Below the pieces are notes generated by a model. It was not told where the DNA came from. It ran no database searches and was given only the letters and a program-made list of their open reading frames with translations. Below, in pieces: positions 7,611-15,951 of a stretch of DNA of 64,000 bases. Position numbers and translations under genes: made by a program. This stretch comes from Roseibium sp. Sym1 (GTDB lineage: Bacteria; Pseudomonadota; Alphaproteobacteria; Rhizobiales; Stappiaceae): positions 1,802,501-1,866,500 of the forward strand of contig NZ_CP114786.1 in NCBI RefSeq assembly GCF_027359675.1. Direction: 5' to 3'. The number at the start of each line of letters is the position of its first letter. The stretch's first letter is position 1.

Positions 7611-9206
7611 GTGAATCGCGATTTTCAGGCACCAGGCCGCTCCCCAGTCTTTGCGCGGGAAGCGGCGGCGGCAACCTCGCATCCCCTTGCGACCAGCGCG
7701 GCGCTTGAAACTCTCCTGGCGGGCGGCAATGCGGTCGACGCGGCGATCGCGGCCGTTGCGGTGCAGTGCGTGGTCGAACCCCATATGACCGGTGTCGGCG
7801 GCGACTGTTTTGCCATCGTCATGGAGCCGGATGGACGGTTGACCGGCTTCAACGGCTCCGGTGCCGCACCACGCGCGGCAACGCCCGACAAACTCGCCGA
7901 GCTTGGTGTTGCCGAAATCACGGACACATCGCCCCATGCGGTCACCGTTCCGGGCGCGGTGCGCGCCTGGGAAACGCTGCACAAGGCGCACGGAGCGGCG
8001 CCGTTCAAATCGCTGTTCAAGCGGGCCATTCATTATGCCAGGGACGGTTTCCCCGTTGCGCCGCGCGTCGCGCACGACTGGGTGAAAAACCTGGACAAGC
8101 TTCGGGCCGATCCGGTTTCCGCGGCGCGCTACCTGATCAAGGGCGAGGCGCCGGAGACGGGCACGATCCTGAAGTATCCGCATCTGGCGGACACGCTTCA
8201 AAAGATCGCCGAGGGCGGCGCCGATGCGTTCTACTCCGGCGACATTGCCAAGGACATCGTGTCCGCGTTGCAATCGCGCGGCGGGCTGATGACCGAGGAC
8301 GACCTCGCGGCCTGTCATACCACGGCCGTGTCGCCGGTCTTGAGGGAGTACAAGGGCCACACGGTGGCCGAATTGCCGCCGAACGGCCAGGGCATCATCG
8401 CCCTGATCATGCTCGGTATCCTGGAAAAATTCGATCTGCAAGGGTTCGACCCGCTCGGCCCGGAACGGTTCCACCTGGAAATGGAGGCCGCCCGGCTTGC
8501 CTATGCGGTGCGCAACAGGTTCGTCACCGACCCGGGTCACATGGATGTCTGCCACACGCGCCTGATCGGTTCCGATTACATCGATCAGCTGGCCCGGGAA
8601 GTTTCCCTCGACAAGCGCATGGCGAGCGTTCCGGAAAATGCCCTGGTGCCGCAGACCGATACGGTCTACCTGACGGTGGTGGACAAGGACGGGTTGTCCG
8701 TCTCCTTCATCAATTCCCTGTTCAGCGATTTCGGCAGCGGCATCGTGGCTCCGGACAGCGGCGTGTTGCTGCACTGCCGGGGCAAGTCGTTCCGGGCCGC
8801 GCCCGGACATGCCAACTCGATCGATGGCGGCAAGCGCCCGATGCACACCATCATTCCGGCGACGGTGCTCAAGGGCGGTGCGCCGTTCCTTTCCTTCGGG
8901 GTGATGGGCGGCCAGTACCAGGCCTGCGGTCATGCGCATCTGCTGACCAACATCATCGACTACGGCATGGATGTGCAGGCCGCGATCGACTTCCCGCGCA
9001 TGTTCTTCAACATGGATACCCACGCTCTGGAGGCCGAGAAGCTGGTGCCGCCGTCGACCCTGGAAGGCTTGAAGGCCCTGGGGCACACCGTCACTCCGGC
9101 ATCAGGGCCGATCGGCGGATCCCAGGCGATCATGATCGACAGGGCGCGTCATCTCCTGACCGCCGGTTCCGATCCGCGCAAGGACGGCCACGCGGCAGGG
9201 TACTGA
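7611..9206 (+). CDS. Gamma-glutamyltransferase family protein
   Basis: A 531-aa Ntn-hydrolase of the gamma-glutamyltranspeptidase family. Members cleave themselves to expose a Thr nucleophile and transfer or hydrolyse gamma-glutamyl groups, or act as cephalosporin acylases. The N-terminal half has TSHPLATSAALETLLAGGNAVDAAIA and GVGGDCF; the nucleophile is Thr351 in TDTVYLTVVDKDG; SFINSLFSDFGSGI and a C-terminal SFGVMGGQYQ follow. No signal peptide is visible, so a cytoplasmic role is likelier than the periplasmic GGT role. The start is GTG at 7611. Substrate specificity is not predictable from sequence. Confidence 0.93.
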   Translation: MNRDFQAPGRSPVFAREAAAATSHPLATSAALETLLAGGNAVDAAIAAVAVQCVVEPHMTGVGGDCFAIVMEPDGRLTGFNGSGAAPRAATPDKLAELGVAEITDTSPHAVTVPGAVRAWETLHKAHGAAPFKSLFKRAIHYARDGFPVAPRVAHDWVKNLDKLRADPVSAARYLIKGEAPETGTILKYPHLADTLQKIAEGGADAFYSGDIAKDIVSALQSRGGLMTEDDLAACHTTAVSPVLREYKGHTVAELPPNGQGIIALIMLGILEKFDLQGFDPLGPERFHLEMEAARLAYAVRNRFVTDPGHMDVCHTRLIGSDYIDQLAREVSLDKRMASVPENALVPQTDTVYLTVVDKDGLSVSFINSLFSDFGSGIVAPDSGVLLHCRGKSFRAAPGHANSIDGGKRPMHTIIPATVLKGGAPFLSFGVMGGQYQACGHAHLLTNIIDYGMDVQAAIDFPRMFFNMDTHALEAEKLVPPSTLEGLKALGHTVTPASGPIGGSQAIMIDRARHLLTAGSDPRKDGHAAGY

Positions 9207-9306
9207 TCCTGCCGGCTTGCGGGCCGCGTCAATTTGAACCTTGAGTTCCGGGACCCGGCTGTGTTGATTGGGCACGGACGCGCCGACACTCGACAGAGGT
9301 TTCAAG

Positions 9307-10707
9307 ATGCCTGGACTTTCCCGGCGGGAATTGTTGCTCGGCGGCGCCGGCACGCTGACCGCCTTCGCTGCCGGCGGGCTTGGCGCGCGCCAGGCGCTGG
9401 CCGCCGATCACGCGCTCACCCTGGCCAGTCTCGACCATGCCATCCTGCCGGACAAGACGACCCGGAACATGATGAGCTTCGCGCCGGACGGGCCGCCTCC
9501 GGTGTTGCGGTTCAGACAGGGCCGGAAAACAACCATCGATGTCCGCAACTCCCTGGACGAAGCCTCGGTCGTGCACTGGCACGGGCTCAGGATCGCCAAC
9601 GGCATGGACGGCGTGCCGTACCTGACGCAATATCCGATAGAGGCAGGCCAGTCCTTCCGCTACGACTTCACGCCGCCCGATGCGGGCACTTTCTGGTACC
9701 ACCCGCATTGCAACACGCTGGAACAGATGGCCCGGGGCCTCACCGGTGTCATGGTCGTGGAAGAGGACGAGGATCCGGGCTTCGACCGGGACCTGCCGCT
9801 GAATATCCGGGATTTCCGGCTTGGCGGCGACGGCCAGTTCATCGAATTCTTCAAGGCGCGCAACGCGGCGCGTGGCGGCACTTATGGCACCGTGCCGACG
9901 GTCAACTGGTCCGTTGCGCCGGTGTATGACCTTCCGGCGGGCAGTCTTGTGCGGCTGCGGCTTGCGGTGACGGACGTGACGCGCGTCGGTAGCTACGAGA
10001 TCAGTGGTGGCGAGATCAGTGGTGGCGAGGCGCGGGTGATCGCGCTGGATTCCAACCCGCTGCCCGGGCCGGTGGCCGCGAAGGACATCATCCTGTCACC
10101 GGGCCAGCGGGCGGATATCGCCCTGCGGGTTCCCGACCGGGAGGACGAGGTGGTGCGCCTGTTGCTCAAGCGTCCGAACGGCGACCGGGAGCTGTGCTCC
10201 TTCCGGCCCACGGGGCAAAGCGCCGGCCGGGACCTGCGGGAGCTGAAGCCGCTGCCGCCGAACCCGGTGCCGGAACCGGACCTTGCCAATGCGGAGGTGC
10301 TGGAATTCGTGTTCGGCTGGTCGCCCGAAGGCGACGCGCCCCAGGCCAGCATCTGCGGCTCGCTCGGCTATACGTTCTGGTCGATCAACCGCACCGCCTG
10401 GCCCGGCGACCTGCCGGGGCCGTTCGATCCGTTGGCGACGCTCAAGCTTGGCAAGTCCTATGTCCTGCGGCTGCGCAACGAATCGCCGAACGACCATCCC
10501 ATCCACCTGCACGGCGTTTCCTTCAGGCTGCTGCGCTCGAACAAGCGGAAACTGCCGCCGATGGTGACCGACACCGCCCTGTTGCTGGAAGAAGAAACCA
10601 TGGATGTGGCCTTGGTCGCCGACAATCCGGGGGACTGGGCGTTTCATTGCCACGTGATCGAACACCAGAAAACCGGCCTGGCCGGTTTCCTGAGGATCGA
10701 CGGCTGA
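9307..10707 (+). CDS. Tat-exported multicopper oxidase (laccase-like)
   Basis: A 466-aa multicopper oxidase that would oxidise a phenol or metal ion and reduce oxygen to water in the periplasm. The Tat signal is SRRELLLGG at residues 5-13, with likely cleavage after AQALAA-type residues near 34. Copper ligands are complete: HWHG at 90-93, WYHPH at 130-134, HPIHLHG at 397-403 and HCHVIEH at 447-453. Leu458 is in the axial position of type 1 copper. I chose the ATG at 9307, with AGAGG 7 bases upstream. Residues near 234-244 contain an in-frame duplication (EISGG twice) caused by a 15-bp tandem repeat at about 10007-10036. Confidence 0.95.
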   Translation: MPGLSRRELLLGGAGTLTAFAAGGLGARQALAADHALTLASLDHAILPDKTTRNMMSFAPDGPPPVLRFRQGRKTTIDVRNSLDEASVVHWHGLRIANGMDGVPYLTQYPIEAGQSFRYDFTPPDAGTFWYHPHCNTLEQMARGLTGVMVVEEDEDPGFDRDLPLNIRDFRLGGDGQFIEFFKARNAARGGTYGTVPTVNWSVAPVYDLPAGSLVRLRLAVTDVTRVGSYEISGGEISGGEARVIALDSNPLPGPVAAKDIILSPGQRADIALRVPDREDEVVRLLLKRPNGDRELCSFRPTGQSAGRDLRELKPLPPNPVPEPDLANAEVLEFVFGWSPEGDAPQASICGSLGYTFWSINRTAWPGDLPGPFDPLATLKLGKSYVLRLRNESPNDHPIHLHGVSFRLLRSNKRKLPPMVTDTALLLEEETMDVALVADNPGDWAFHCHVIEHQKTGLAGFLRIDG

Positions 10708-10732
10708 CGGACAGGTGTCAGACAGGCAGGCT

Positions 10733-11050
10733 TCAGGCGGACAGGGACACCGTATAGGAGCGCTCGTCGACGTCTTCGGCGGCTGTCCGGTAGGAGGCGT
10801 GGTGCTGCCGGCGCTCCAGCTCCGTTTCCAGCGCCAGGTGACGGCTGGCCAGAAGCTGTGTCGCATATTCGGCATGGGCGCCGGCGTGCAGGCCGCGCTC
10901 GAGTTCCGCAGCGGCGATATGGGCCGGCATGTCGATGCCGCCAAAAGCGCTGTCGGTGGTGTCGAAAAGCTCCGGGTTCGGGATGAACTCGGCAACCGGC
11001 TTCTGGCGGATGCGCAGGGCCGGTACGGCGGTAACGGGGTTCACTCGCAT
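10733..11050 (-). CDS. Small hypothetical protein, MRVNPVT family member 1
   Basis: A 105-aa protein starting MRVNPVTAVPALRIRQKP. The middle is acidic/alanine-rich (HIAAAELERGLHAGAHAEYATQLLASR) and probably helical; no membrane segment or cysteine is seen. It shares its exact first seven residues and overall size with the protein encoded at 12439-12774, so I think the two are distant paralogues. It follows the ECF sigma locus on the same strand. The ATG at 11050 was chosen for that shared N-terminus. Function unknown. Confidence 0.65.
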   Translation of the reverse strand: MRVNPVTAVPALRIRQKPVAEFIPNPELFDTTDSAFGGIDMPAHIAAAELERGLHAGAHAEYATQLLASRHLALETELERRQHHASYRTAAEDVDERSYTVSLSA

Positions 11051-11270
11051 TTCGAAGTCTCCGTGGCGGGCCAGTCCGTGGCCAATCTGGTCGGAGGTCC
11101 GGAGAGTCCGGATCTGTTTTTCAATATAGGATGAACCGCAACGGAAAAATGTGACGCGCGTCACATTCTGGTCGCTGCCCTGTTCCACTTGAGAGGCGAG
11201 CAGCCGGGTTCCGCATCGCTGCCGCGTGAAGCAGCGATGCGAAGACCCGGATTGGGATACGGCGCGGGAT

Positions 11271-11630
11271 TCACTTTGCGCTGAGGACCATCAATTCGAT
11301 CCGTTTGAGCTCCCGCAGGATCCTGTCCGCCTGCATCTGCGGCGCCAGACTCAGTTTCAGCGCGGTTGCGAGAAGCATCAGGACGGCTGCGGTCAAGCCC
11401 CATTTGACGGCGCCCAGAACATCCTGCGTGCCGTAGAATTGGACGGCACACCAGACGCCGGCCAGGAACATCAGACCCTGGAGCGTCATGACGACCCAGG
11501 TGACCCAGCCCAGCTTTCCGGTGAATTGCTTGAGCCCCAGCGCAAAAAAACCGAGCTCCCGCGTCTCTTCCACAAGCCGCTGATCCTCGTCTTTCAGCGC
11601 GTCTTCGATCAGTCTGTCGAGCTTATCCAT
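11271..11630 (-). CDS. DUF6768-like membrane protein, sigma-factor partner
   Basis: A 119-aa protein with an acidic N-terminus (MDKLDRLIEDALKDEDQ), two membrane segments near residues 43-65 and 70-92, and a C-terminal LREIKRxE-like helix (ILRELKRIELMVL). The pattern matches small two-TM proteins (DUF6768) usually encoded directly after ECF sigma factors. The start overlaps the sigma gene by 8 bp, so the two are translationally coupled. By analogy it may sequester the sigma factor at the membrane, but it lacks the zinc-binding anti-sigma motif. The family name is from memory, so moderate confidence. Confidence 0.7.
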   Translation of the reverse strand: MDKLDRLIEDALKDEDQRLVEETRELGFFALGLKQFTGKLGWVTWVVMTLQGLMFLAGVWCAVQFYGTQDVLGAVKWGLTAAVLMLLATALKLSLAPQMQADRILRELKRIELMVLSAK

Positions 11631-12186
11631 TTGCTTCTCCTTCGAGCAGGTCGCGCAGCGTCTCGCGCGCTTTCATCAGCCGGGTCTTGACGGTGCCGAC
11701 CGGCACATTGAGGGCGGTCGCCACTTCGTTGACCCGAAGGTCTTCCAGATAAAAAAGGGCGACGGTTGCTTGCTGTGTCGGGGGCAGCTTTTTCAACGCG
11801 GCAAGGATTGCGTCTGTTTCGAGCCCTCCGGGCTCTGGCGGTTCCGGCGCAACTTCGGCTTCGGCCGCATAGGCCTGTGACAGCTTGCGGCCCTTTTGCC
11901 GGTCCTTGATGTGAGCGGCGACACGCCGGGACACGATGCACAGGGCCCAGGGCAGAAAGGCGCGTTCCTGCCGAAGCGACGGCAAGGCCCGGATGATCTG
12001 GATCCACGCCTCCTGCACGATGTCCCGGGCCGCTTCCCGATCGCCGGAAAGACGCGCCGCGTGCGCATGGAGTCTGGGGCCGCGCAGCTCTATCAGGCGG
12101 TTCAGGGCCTGCCGGTCGCCCCGTTTGGCGTCGAGGATCAGGAACTCCTCCAGTACACGCGTCTTTTGGTGTCGATCCTCGTCCAT
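11623..12186 (-). CDS. ECF-type RNA polymerase sigma factor
   Basis: A 187-aa sigma-70 family factor of extracytoplasmic-function type. Region 2 spans about residues 15-80 (AARDIVQEAWIQIIRALPSLRQERAFLPWALCI is the core-binding/-10 area), and region 4 spans about 125-180 (LPPTQQATVALFYLEDLRVNEVATALNVPVGTVKTRL helix-turn-helix). The ATG at 12186 gives the normal ECF length. It is followed by the overlapping membrane protein gene, its probable regulator. I found no clear autoregulatory promoter upstream. Confidence 0.92.
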   Translation of the reverse strand: MDEDRHQKTRVLEEFLILDAKRGDRQALNRLIELRGPRLHAHAARLSGDREAARDIVQEAWIQIIRALPSLRQERAFLPWALCIVSRRVAAHIKDRQKGRKLSQAYAAEAEVAPEPPEPGGLETDAILAALKKLPPTQQATVALFYLEDLRVNEVATALNVPVGTVKTRLMKARETLRDLLEGEANG

Positions 12187-12438
12187 GCCAGCCTCGGTTT
12201 GTGCCCTTCTGCAGCATAAGTGCAGTTGGCGCCGATTTCGGTTCATTGGTTGCCCGGATTTTTTCGTGCCGATGTCGTTGGGCACGGTACCGGCGCCGGA
12301 TCAGGCCACAGGCAGGCTTGAAGGAAACGTGTTCCGGCCCATGAAGACAGCCATGGTTCTCCGGTCTTTGGCAAAAAAGAACCCGGAGCAGGGCCCCGGG
12401 CTGAAGGTCTCCAGTGGTACTTCTGGAAAGTGGTGCGC

Positions 12439-12774
12439 CTAACGCTCGGCCTTGAGCAGATGGCCGGCAACGCGGCGGCGCGGCAGGGCGGCCACGGCGC
12501 GATAGCTGTTGGCGCCATTGAGGGCTTCGTCCGGGCGTGGTGTGCCGGCCTGGATGTCGTAGTCGCGGGTGGCGATCAGTTGCGCCAGAAAAATCGAGTT
12601 GGGGCGATAACGGGAGGCAAAGGCGGCCTGGTCGCGCTCCAGTGTCGGCTGGTGCGGCACAGGAAGATGCCTGCCGAAATCATCCGCGCGACGCTCGGTC
12701 TCCGTTTCTCCCACGGAGGGACGCTTGCGCCTCACATTGGCACGGCCAGCGGATGTAACCGGGTTCACTCGCAC
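12439..12774 (-). CDS. Small hypothetical protein, MRVNPVT family member 2
   Basis: A 111-aa basic protein starting MRVNPVTSAGRANVRRKRP from a GTG codon, with GAGG 9 bases upstream. The C-terminal half (SIFLAQLIATRDYDIQAG, then ANSYRAVAALPRRRVAGHLL) is Arg-rich and may be a conserved segment. It shares the first seven residues with the 105-aa protein at 10733-11050, and both lie around the sigma-factor locus. No catalytic motif or membrane segment is visible. Function unknown. Confidence 0.65.
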   Translation of the reverse strand: MRVNPVTSAGRANVRRKRPSVGETETERRADDFGRHLPVPHQPTLERDQAAFASRYRPNSIFLAQLIATRDYDIQAGTPRPDEALNGANSYRAVAALPRRRVAGHLLKAER

Positions 12775-13072
12775 GTTTTAACGCCTCGTTGTTTCAGAAT
12801 GGCACACTTGGTGTGGCCTTTCCTGAAACGTCGCAATCACCATGCCAATATAGGCGGGCGTTAACCTTTTGTCCGCAGAAAACCGCCGATCCGTGTTCAC
12901 AAAAGTTAACAAGGTGGTGCGAAACAGGACAAAAGTTAAAGAGATGCGGGGATGGCGGGGGCTATTTTCTCAATTGGAGACGGGACGCGTAAGGGGACCA
13001 GAGGACCGGGCAAGAGGGTGCCCAGGCCGAGTGTGAGGGCCGGGTGCCTGGGCCGGGTTTCAGAGCCGGACG

Positions 13073-13702
13073 TCAGGACCGGGCCTGGACCGGAAGACGG
13101 AAATCCCCCGGGGCCAGCCGGCCGTCTTGCAAGAGATGCTGAAGGGAGAGGGCGACGGACATGGCGTCGTCCAGGGCGTCATGCTGGCGTCTCTGCCTGC
13201 CTTCCAGTCCGAAATAGTCCGCCAGCTTGCCGCTGGTCGTTTTCTTCAGGTCCTCGTAGGGCACGCCGGCCTTGAGGACCAGGGCGGAGGCATTGCCGAA
13301 GCGTTGCGGCGGCAAGGCCGGCTCGCATCCCGCGATATAACTGCTGATCGCATAGAGATAGAGTTCGTCCTTGCCCCAGGACCACAGTGTGCAGTCGCCG
13401 GCGAAATCTTCAAACCGCGTCAGGGCGTCGATCATGGGAATGCCGTCCCGGTCGACCGATGCCTGGTCAATTCCGGTCAGTTCCGTGAAGAACGGGTCCA
13501 GCAAGGCCTTGCCGCCAAACCGGTCCTTCGGGGCGATCAGCACCTGGAACTCGTCCAGCAGGGCAAATTCCGGAGCCAGCGAGAGCTTGACGGCGCCGAT
13601 CTGAACAACGGTCGGATCGGGATCGAGGGGGCCGCCCCAAAGCCGGCTCATGGCGCCGGGAGCGGTGAGGAATTCGCAGTCGAAAATGATGGCGTGTGAC
13701 AT
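13073..13702 (-). CDS. 3'-5' exonuclease, DEDD superfamily
   Basis: A 209-aa RNase T/DnaQ-like exonuclease. Metal-binding residues are visible as D8 and E10 in IFDCEF (ExoI), an Asp in the TLWSWGKDE region (ExoII) and HDALDD near residue 175 (ExoIII, DEDDh type). Such proteins trim DNA or RNA 3' ends in repair or RNA turnover; the substrate here is unknown. It is the right length for a stand-alone domain with no polymerase attached. It lies about 40 bp downstream of the MAPEG gene on the same strand and may be cotranscribed with it. Confidence 0.85.
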   Translation of the reverse strand: MSHAIIFDCEFLTAPGAMSRLWGGPLDPDPTVVQIGAVKLSLAPEFALLDEFQVLIAPKDRFGGKALLDPFFTELTGIDQASVDRDGIPMIDALTRFEDFAGDCTLWSWGKDELYLYAISSYIAGCEPALPPQRFGNASALVLKAGVPYEDLKKTTSGKLADYFGLEGRQRRQHDALDDAMSVALSLQHLLQDGRLAPGDFRLPVQARS

Positions 13703-13744
13703 CCGCAGTGGCTCCGTCGGCTTCGGGTTGGAAAGGAAGATGCG

Positions 13745-14272
13745 TCAGATCAGCGCCATGACCACCGTCGTGATCAGAAGCAGTACGGTCGAATAGAACG
13801 TGAGGGCGAAGCCGAAGGCCCGTCCGCCGGCGCCTTTCGCATAGCCATGCCAGAACAGGGCCCGGCCGATCCAGAACAGGCCTGCCGCCGCGGGAAGGGC
13901 CCCAAGATAGTGCGCAGGAGCCAGAATGGCGAAGCAGCCATAGACACTTGCGGCCAGCACGGTCTGTTCCAGCGTGTTCTGCAGCACCGCCTGCAGGACA
14001 CTTGCCTCGGCCGAGCCGGAGGTCAGACCGCTGCCGTCGATGTCTTCCGGTGTGAAGAACCGGTGCCTGGCAAGGACACCGATCGACGCGAGCAACCACA
14101 CGCTGATCGCGAGCGTGCATATTGCCAGGAGCTCAAGCCGTCCACCGGTGCCGGCCTCCGCCGGAAGACCTGCGGGCAACAGAAAGGCGCCCGCCGCCAG
14201 GGCCAGGCCGGAGACCAGCAGGGCGGCGGCCATGCCCTTGAAGACGGAGGTCTGTTTCTGAGAAAGCTGCAT
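13745..14272 (-). CDS. MAPEG family membrane protein
   Basis: A 175-aa four-helix membrane protein. Hydrophobic segments lie near residues 12-35, 45-68, 100-120 and 150-174. The family-typical stretch is LQAVLQNTLEQTVLAASVYG followed by AAGLFWIGRALFWHGYAKG, where MAPEG enzymes bind glutathione or lipids. Bacterial members may be glutathione transferases or have no known substrate. It lies downstream of the rplT terminator and upstream of the exonuclease gene on the same strand. Confidence 0.85.
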   Translation of the reverse strand: MQLSQKQTSVFKGMAAALLVSGLALAAGAFLLPAGLPAEAGTGGRLELLAICTLAISVWLLASIGVLARHRFFTPEDIDGSGLTSGSAEASVLQAVLQNTLEQTVLAASVYGCFAILAPAHYLGALPAAAGLFWIGRALFWHGYAKGAGGRAFGFALTFYSTVLLLITTVVMALI

Positions 14273-14329
14273 GTCCCCGGCACCGGATCGAAAGGCTGAA
14301 GGTGGAGACGACAGGGAATCACATGAGCG

Positions 14330-14366
14330 CGCAAAAGAAAAGCGCGGCCCGACGGACCGCGCTTTG
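14330..14366 (-). terminator. Rho-independent terminator of rpmI-rplT
   Basis: AAAGCGCGG (14339-14347) and CCGCGCTTT (14357-14365) form a perfect 9-bp stem. On the - strand it is followed by TCTTTT, just past the rplT stop. Confidence 0.9.
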
Positions 14367-14391
14367 CAAATTCTCGAAAGTGTCCCCTGCC

Positions 14392-14751
14392 TTAAGCGGC
14401 GAGGGCACCCTGCGCCTTGTCGACCAGAGCCTTGAAGGCGTCCGGCTGATTGATGGCCAGGTCGGACAGAACCTTGCGGTCGACCTCGACACCGGCCTTG
14501 GACAGGCCGTTGATGAAGGTGCCGTAGGTCATGCCGTGCTGACGGGTGGCGGCGTTGATGCGCTGGATCCAGAGCGAACGGAAGTTGCGCTTCTTGGCCT
14601 TGCGGTCGCGATAGGCGTACTGTGCGGCCTTTTCGACGGCCTGCTTGGCAACGCGGATGGTGTTCTTGCGGCGGCCGTAATAGCCTTTTGCTGCTTTAAG
14701 AACTTTCTTGTGACGAGCGTGGGCGGTTACGCCCCGTTTGACGCGTGACAT
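14392..14751 (-). CDS. rplT: 50S ribosomal protein L20
   Basis: A 119-aa ribosomal protein that is needed early in 50S assembly and binds 23S rRNA. It begins [30 protein letters not shown] and contains the conserved [21 protein letters not shown]. In many bacteria L20 also represses its own operon by binding the leader mRNA. It lies 26 bp downstream of rpmI. No pheS follows, unlike many proteobacteria; a terminator closes the operon instead. Confidence 0.98.
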   Translation of the reverse strand: MSRVKRGVTAHARHKKVLKAAKGYYGRRKNTIRVAKQAVEKAAQYAYRDRKAKKRNFRSLWIQRINAATRQHGMTYGTFINGLSKAGVEVDRKVLSDLAINQPDAFKALVDKAQGALAA

Positions 14752-14777
14752 TTAGATGATCTCCTTCGGGGCTGGCT

Positions 14778-14975
14778 TTATGCGTAGGGCAGGAACTGCT
14801 TCACGATCTTTGCATCCTGGTCGCTCAACGTGGTCGTGCCACGGGCGTTGCGGATGAACTTGTTCGTGCGCTTGATCATGCCATGACGCTTGCCGGCCTG
14901 CGCGGTTTTCACCTTGCCGGTCGCGGTCACCTTGAAGCGCTTCTTGGCGCCGGATTTCGTCTTCAGCTTGGGCAT
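14778..14975 (-). CDS. rpmI: 50S ribosomal protein L35
   Basis: A 65-aa basic protein, [18 protein letters not shown]..., the canonical L35 sequence and length; it has KRHGMIKR and ends KQFLPYA. First gene of the rpmI-rplT operon; the infC gene that often precedes it is not present here. Confidence 0.98.
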   Translation of the reverse strand: MPKLKTKSGAKKRFKVTATGKVKTAQAGKRHGMIKRTNKFIRNARGTTTLSDQDAKIVKQFLPYA

Positions 14976-15235
14976 TTTGCATCCTTTCTTTGGTAAGCCC
15001 GCTTGAAAACGGGCTCTTCATTCTTGGTGCATTCAGAGCCGACACGGCATGCCCTTGGTTGTCGAAGACGGTCTGCATCGGAACACAGGAATCCAGTCCA
15101 CGACGAGCCGGACGACTCTGGACCGGGCGCTTATATGGGAGGTGTCCGCCGAATGCAACCGGAATCCGGGCCTGGAACGCAAGATCTTGATGCCCGTTTT
15201 CCGGTTGCGGGTCGCAATGCAGTGCAGATCCCGGA
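14976..15235 (-). promoter_or_regulatory. Leader region of rpmI-rplT with a hairpin
   Basis: A 260-bp stretch without a supported gene. Close to rpmI, AGCCCG (14996-15001) and CGGGCT (15010-15015) form a short hairpin about 20 bp before the start codon. It could take part in the L20 autoregulation known for this operon in other bacteria, but I cannot show a structure that mimics the L20 rRNA site. Confidence 0.35.
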
Positions 15236-15853
15236 CTAGGCGGCTTTCCGTGCCTGAGCCCGGGCATCGTCCAGCCTTTCGGCAAACGCTTCCGGCGCCG
15301 CCGTTGCCGTGCCCTGAACGTGGACGAATTCCACCGTCTCGATACCCAGAAACGCGAACAGGAATTTCAGGTAGGGTTCGAGAAAATTGGCCGCGGCAAA
15401 AGGTTCTTCCTGCAAGTAACCCTCGGCGCCGTAAGCGCAGACGATGACCGCCCGGCGGGCCCGGACCAGCCCCTTGAAGCCTGTTTCATCCATCGAAAAC
15501 GTATGCCCGATCCGCATGATCTGGTCGATCCAGGCCTTCAGGGCCGCCGGAATGGAGAAATTGTAGATCGGGACCGCAAGAAGCAGCGTGTCGGACCCCT
15601 GGATTTCCGCGATCAACGCATCCGACAGGGCGGTTGCCGCCTTGAGGTCGTCGGACAGGGTGTCCTGCGGCGCGTAGAAACCCTCGATGGTGTCTTGCGC
15701 AATGAACGGAATGGACCCGTCGGCCACGTTGCGGGTGATCACACGGCATCCCGGGTTTCTCTGTCTGTATTCGGCTTCGAAGACGTCGGCGACCGCGGCC
15801 GAGTGCGAGCCCTCCAGCCGGGAACTTGAATTGATGCGGAGCAACTGTGTCAT
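15236..15853 (-). CDS. azoR: FMN-dependent NADH:quinone oxidoreductase / azoreductase
   Basis: A 205-aa flavodoxin-fold enzyme that reduces quinones and azo compounds with NADH through FMN, in the cytosol. The FMN phosphate loop SSSRLEGSHS is at residues 9-18, the second FMN stretch is VPIYNFSIPAALKAWIDQI near residue 94, and a YGAEG-type loop near residue 140. AGGAGG lies 7 bases upstream of the ATG at 15853. It is divergent from a LysR-type regulator that probably controls it. Confidence 0.93.
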   Translation of the reverse strand: MTQLLRINSSSRLEGSHSAAVADVFEAEYRQRNPGCRVITRNVADGSIPFIAQDTIEGFYAPQDTLSDDLKAATALSDALIAEIQGSDTLLLAVPIYNFSIPAALKAWIDQIMRIGHTFSMDETGFKGLVRARRAVIVCAYGAEGYLQEEPFAAANFLEPYLKFLFAFLGIETVEFVHVQGTATAAPEAFAERLDDARAQARKAA

Positions 15854-15921
15854 GAACCTGCCTCCTTGTTGAATGGCAAGTTCGATGTAGTTTGATGCTG
15901 TTTTTCAAAAAATAGATCGAA

Positions 15922-15949
15922 ATGCACTTAACTCGTGCGTAATGTGCAT
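15922..15949. promoter_or_regulatory. Candidate LysR operator between azoR and lysR-type gene
   Basis: ATGCAC (15922-15927) and GTGCAT (15944-15949) are inverted 6-bp arms 16 bp apart in the azoR/LysR divergent promoter. Location and symmetry suit a LysR-type binding site, although the spacing is longer than the usual T-N11-A core. Confidence 0.35.
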
Positions 15950-15951
15950 GA

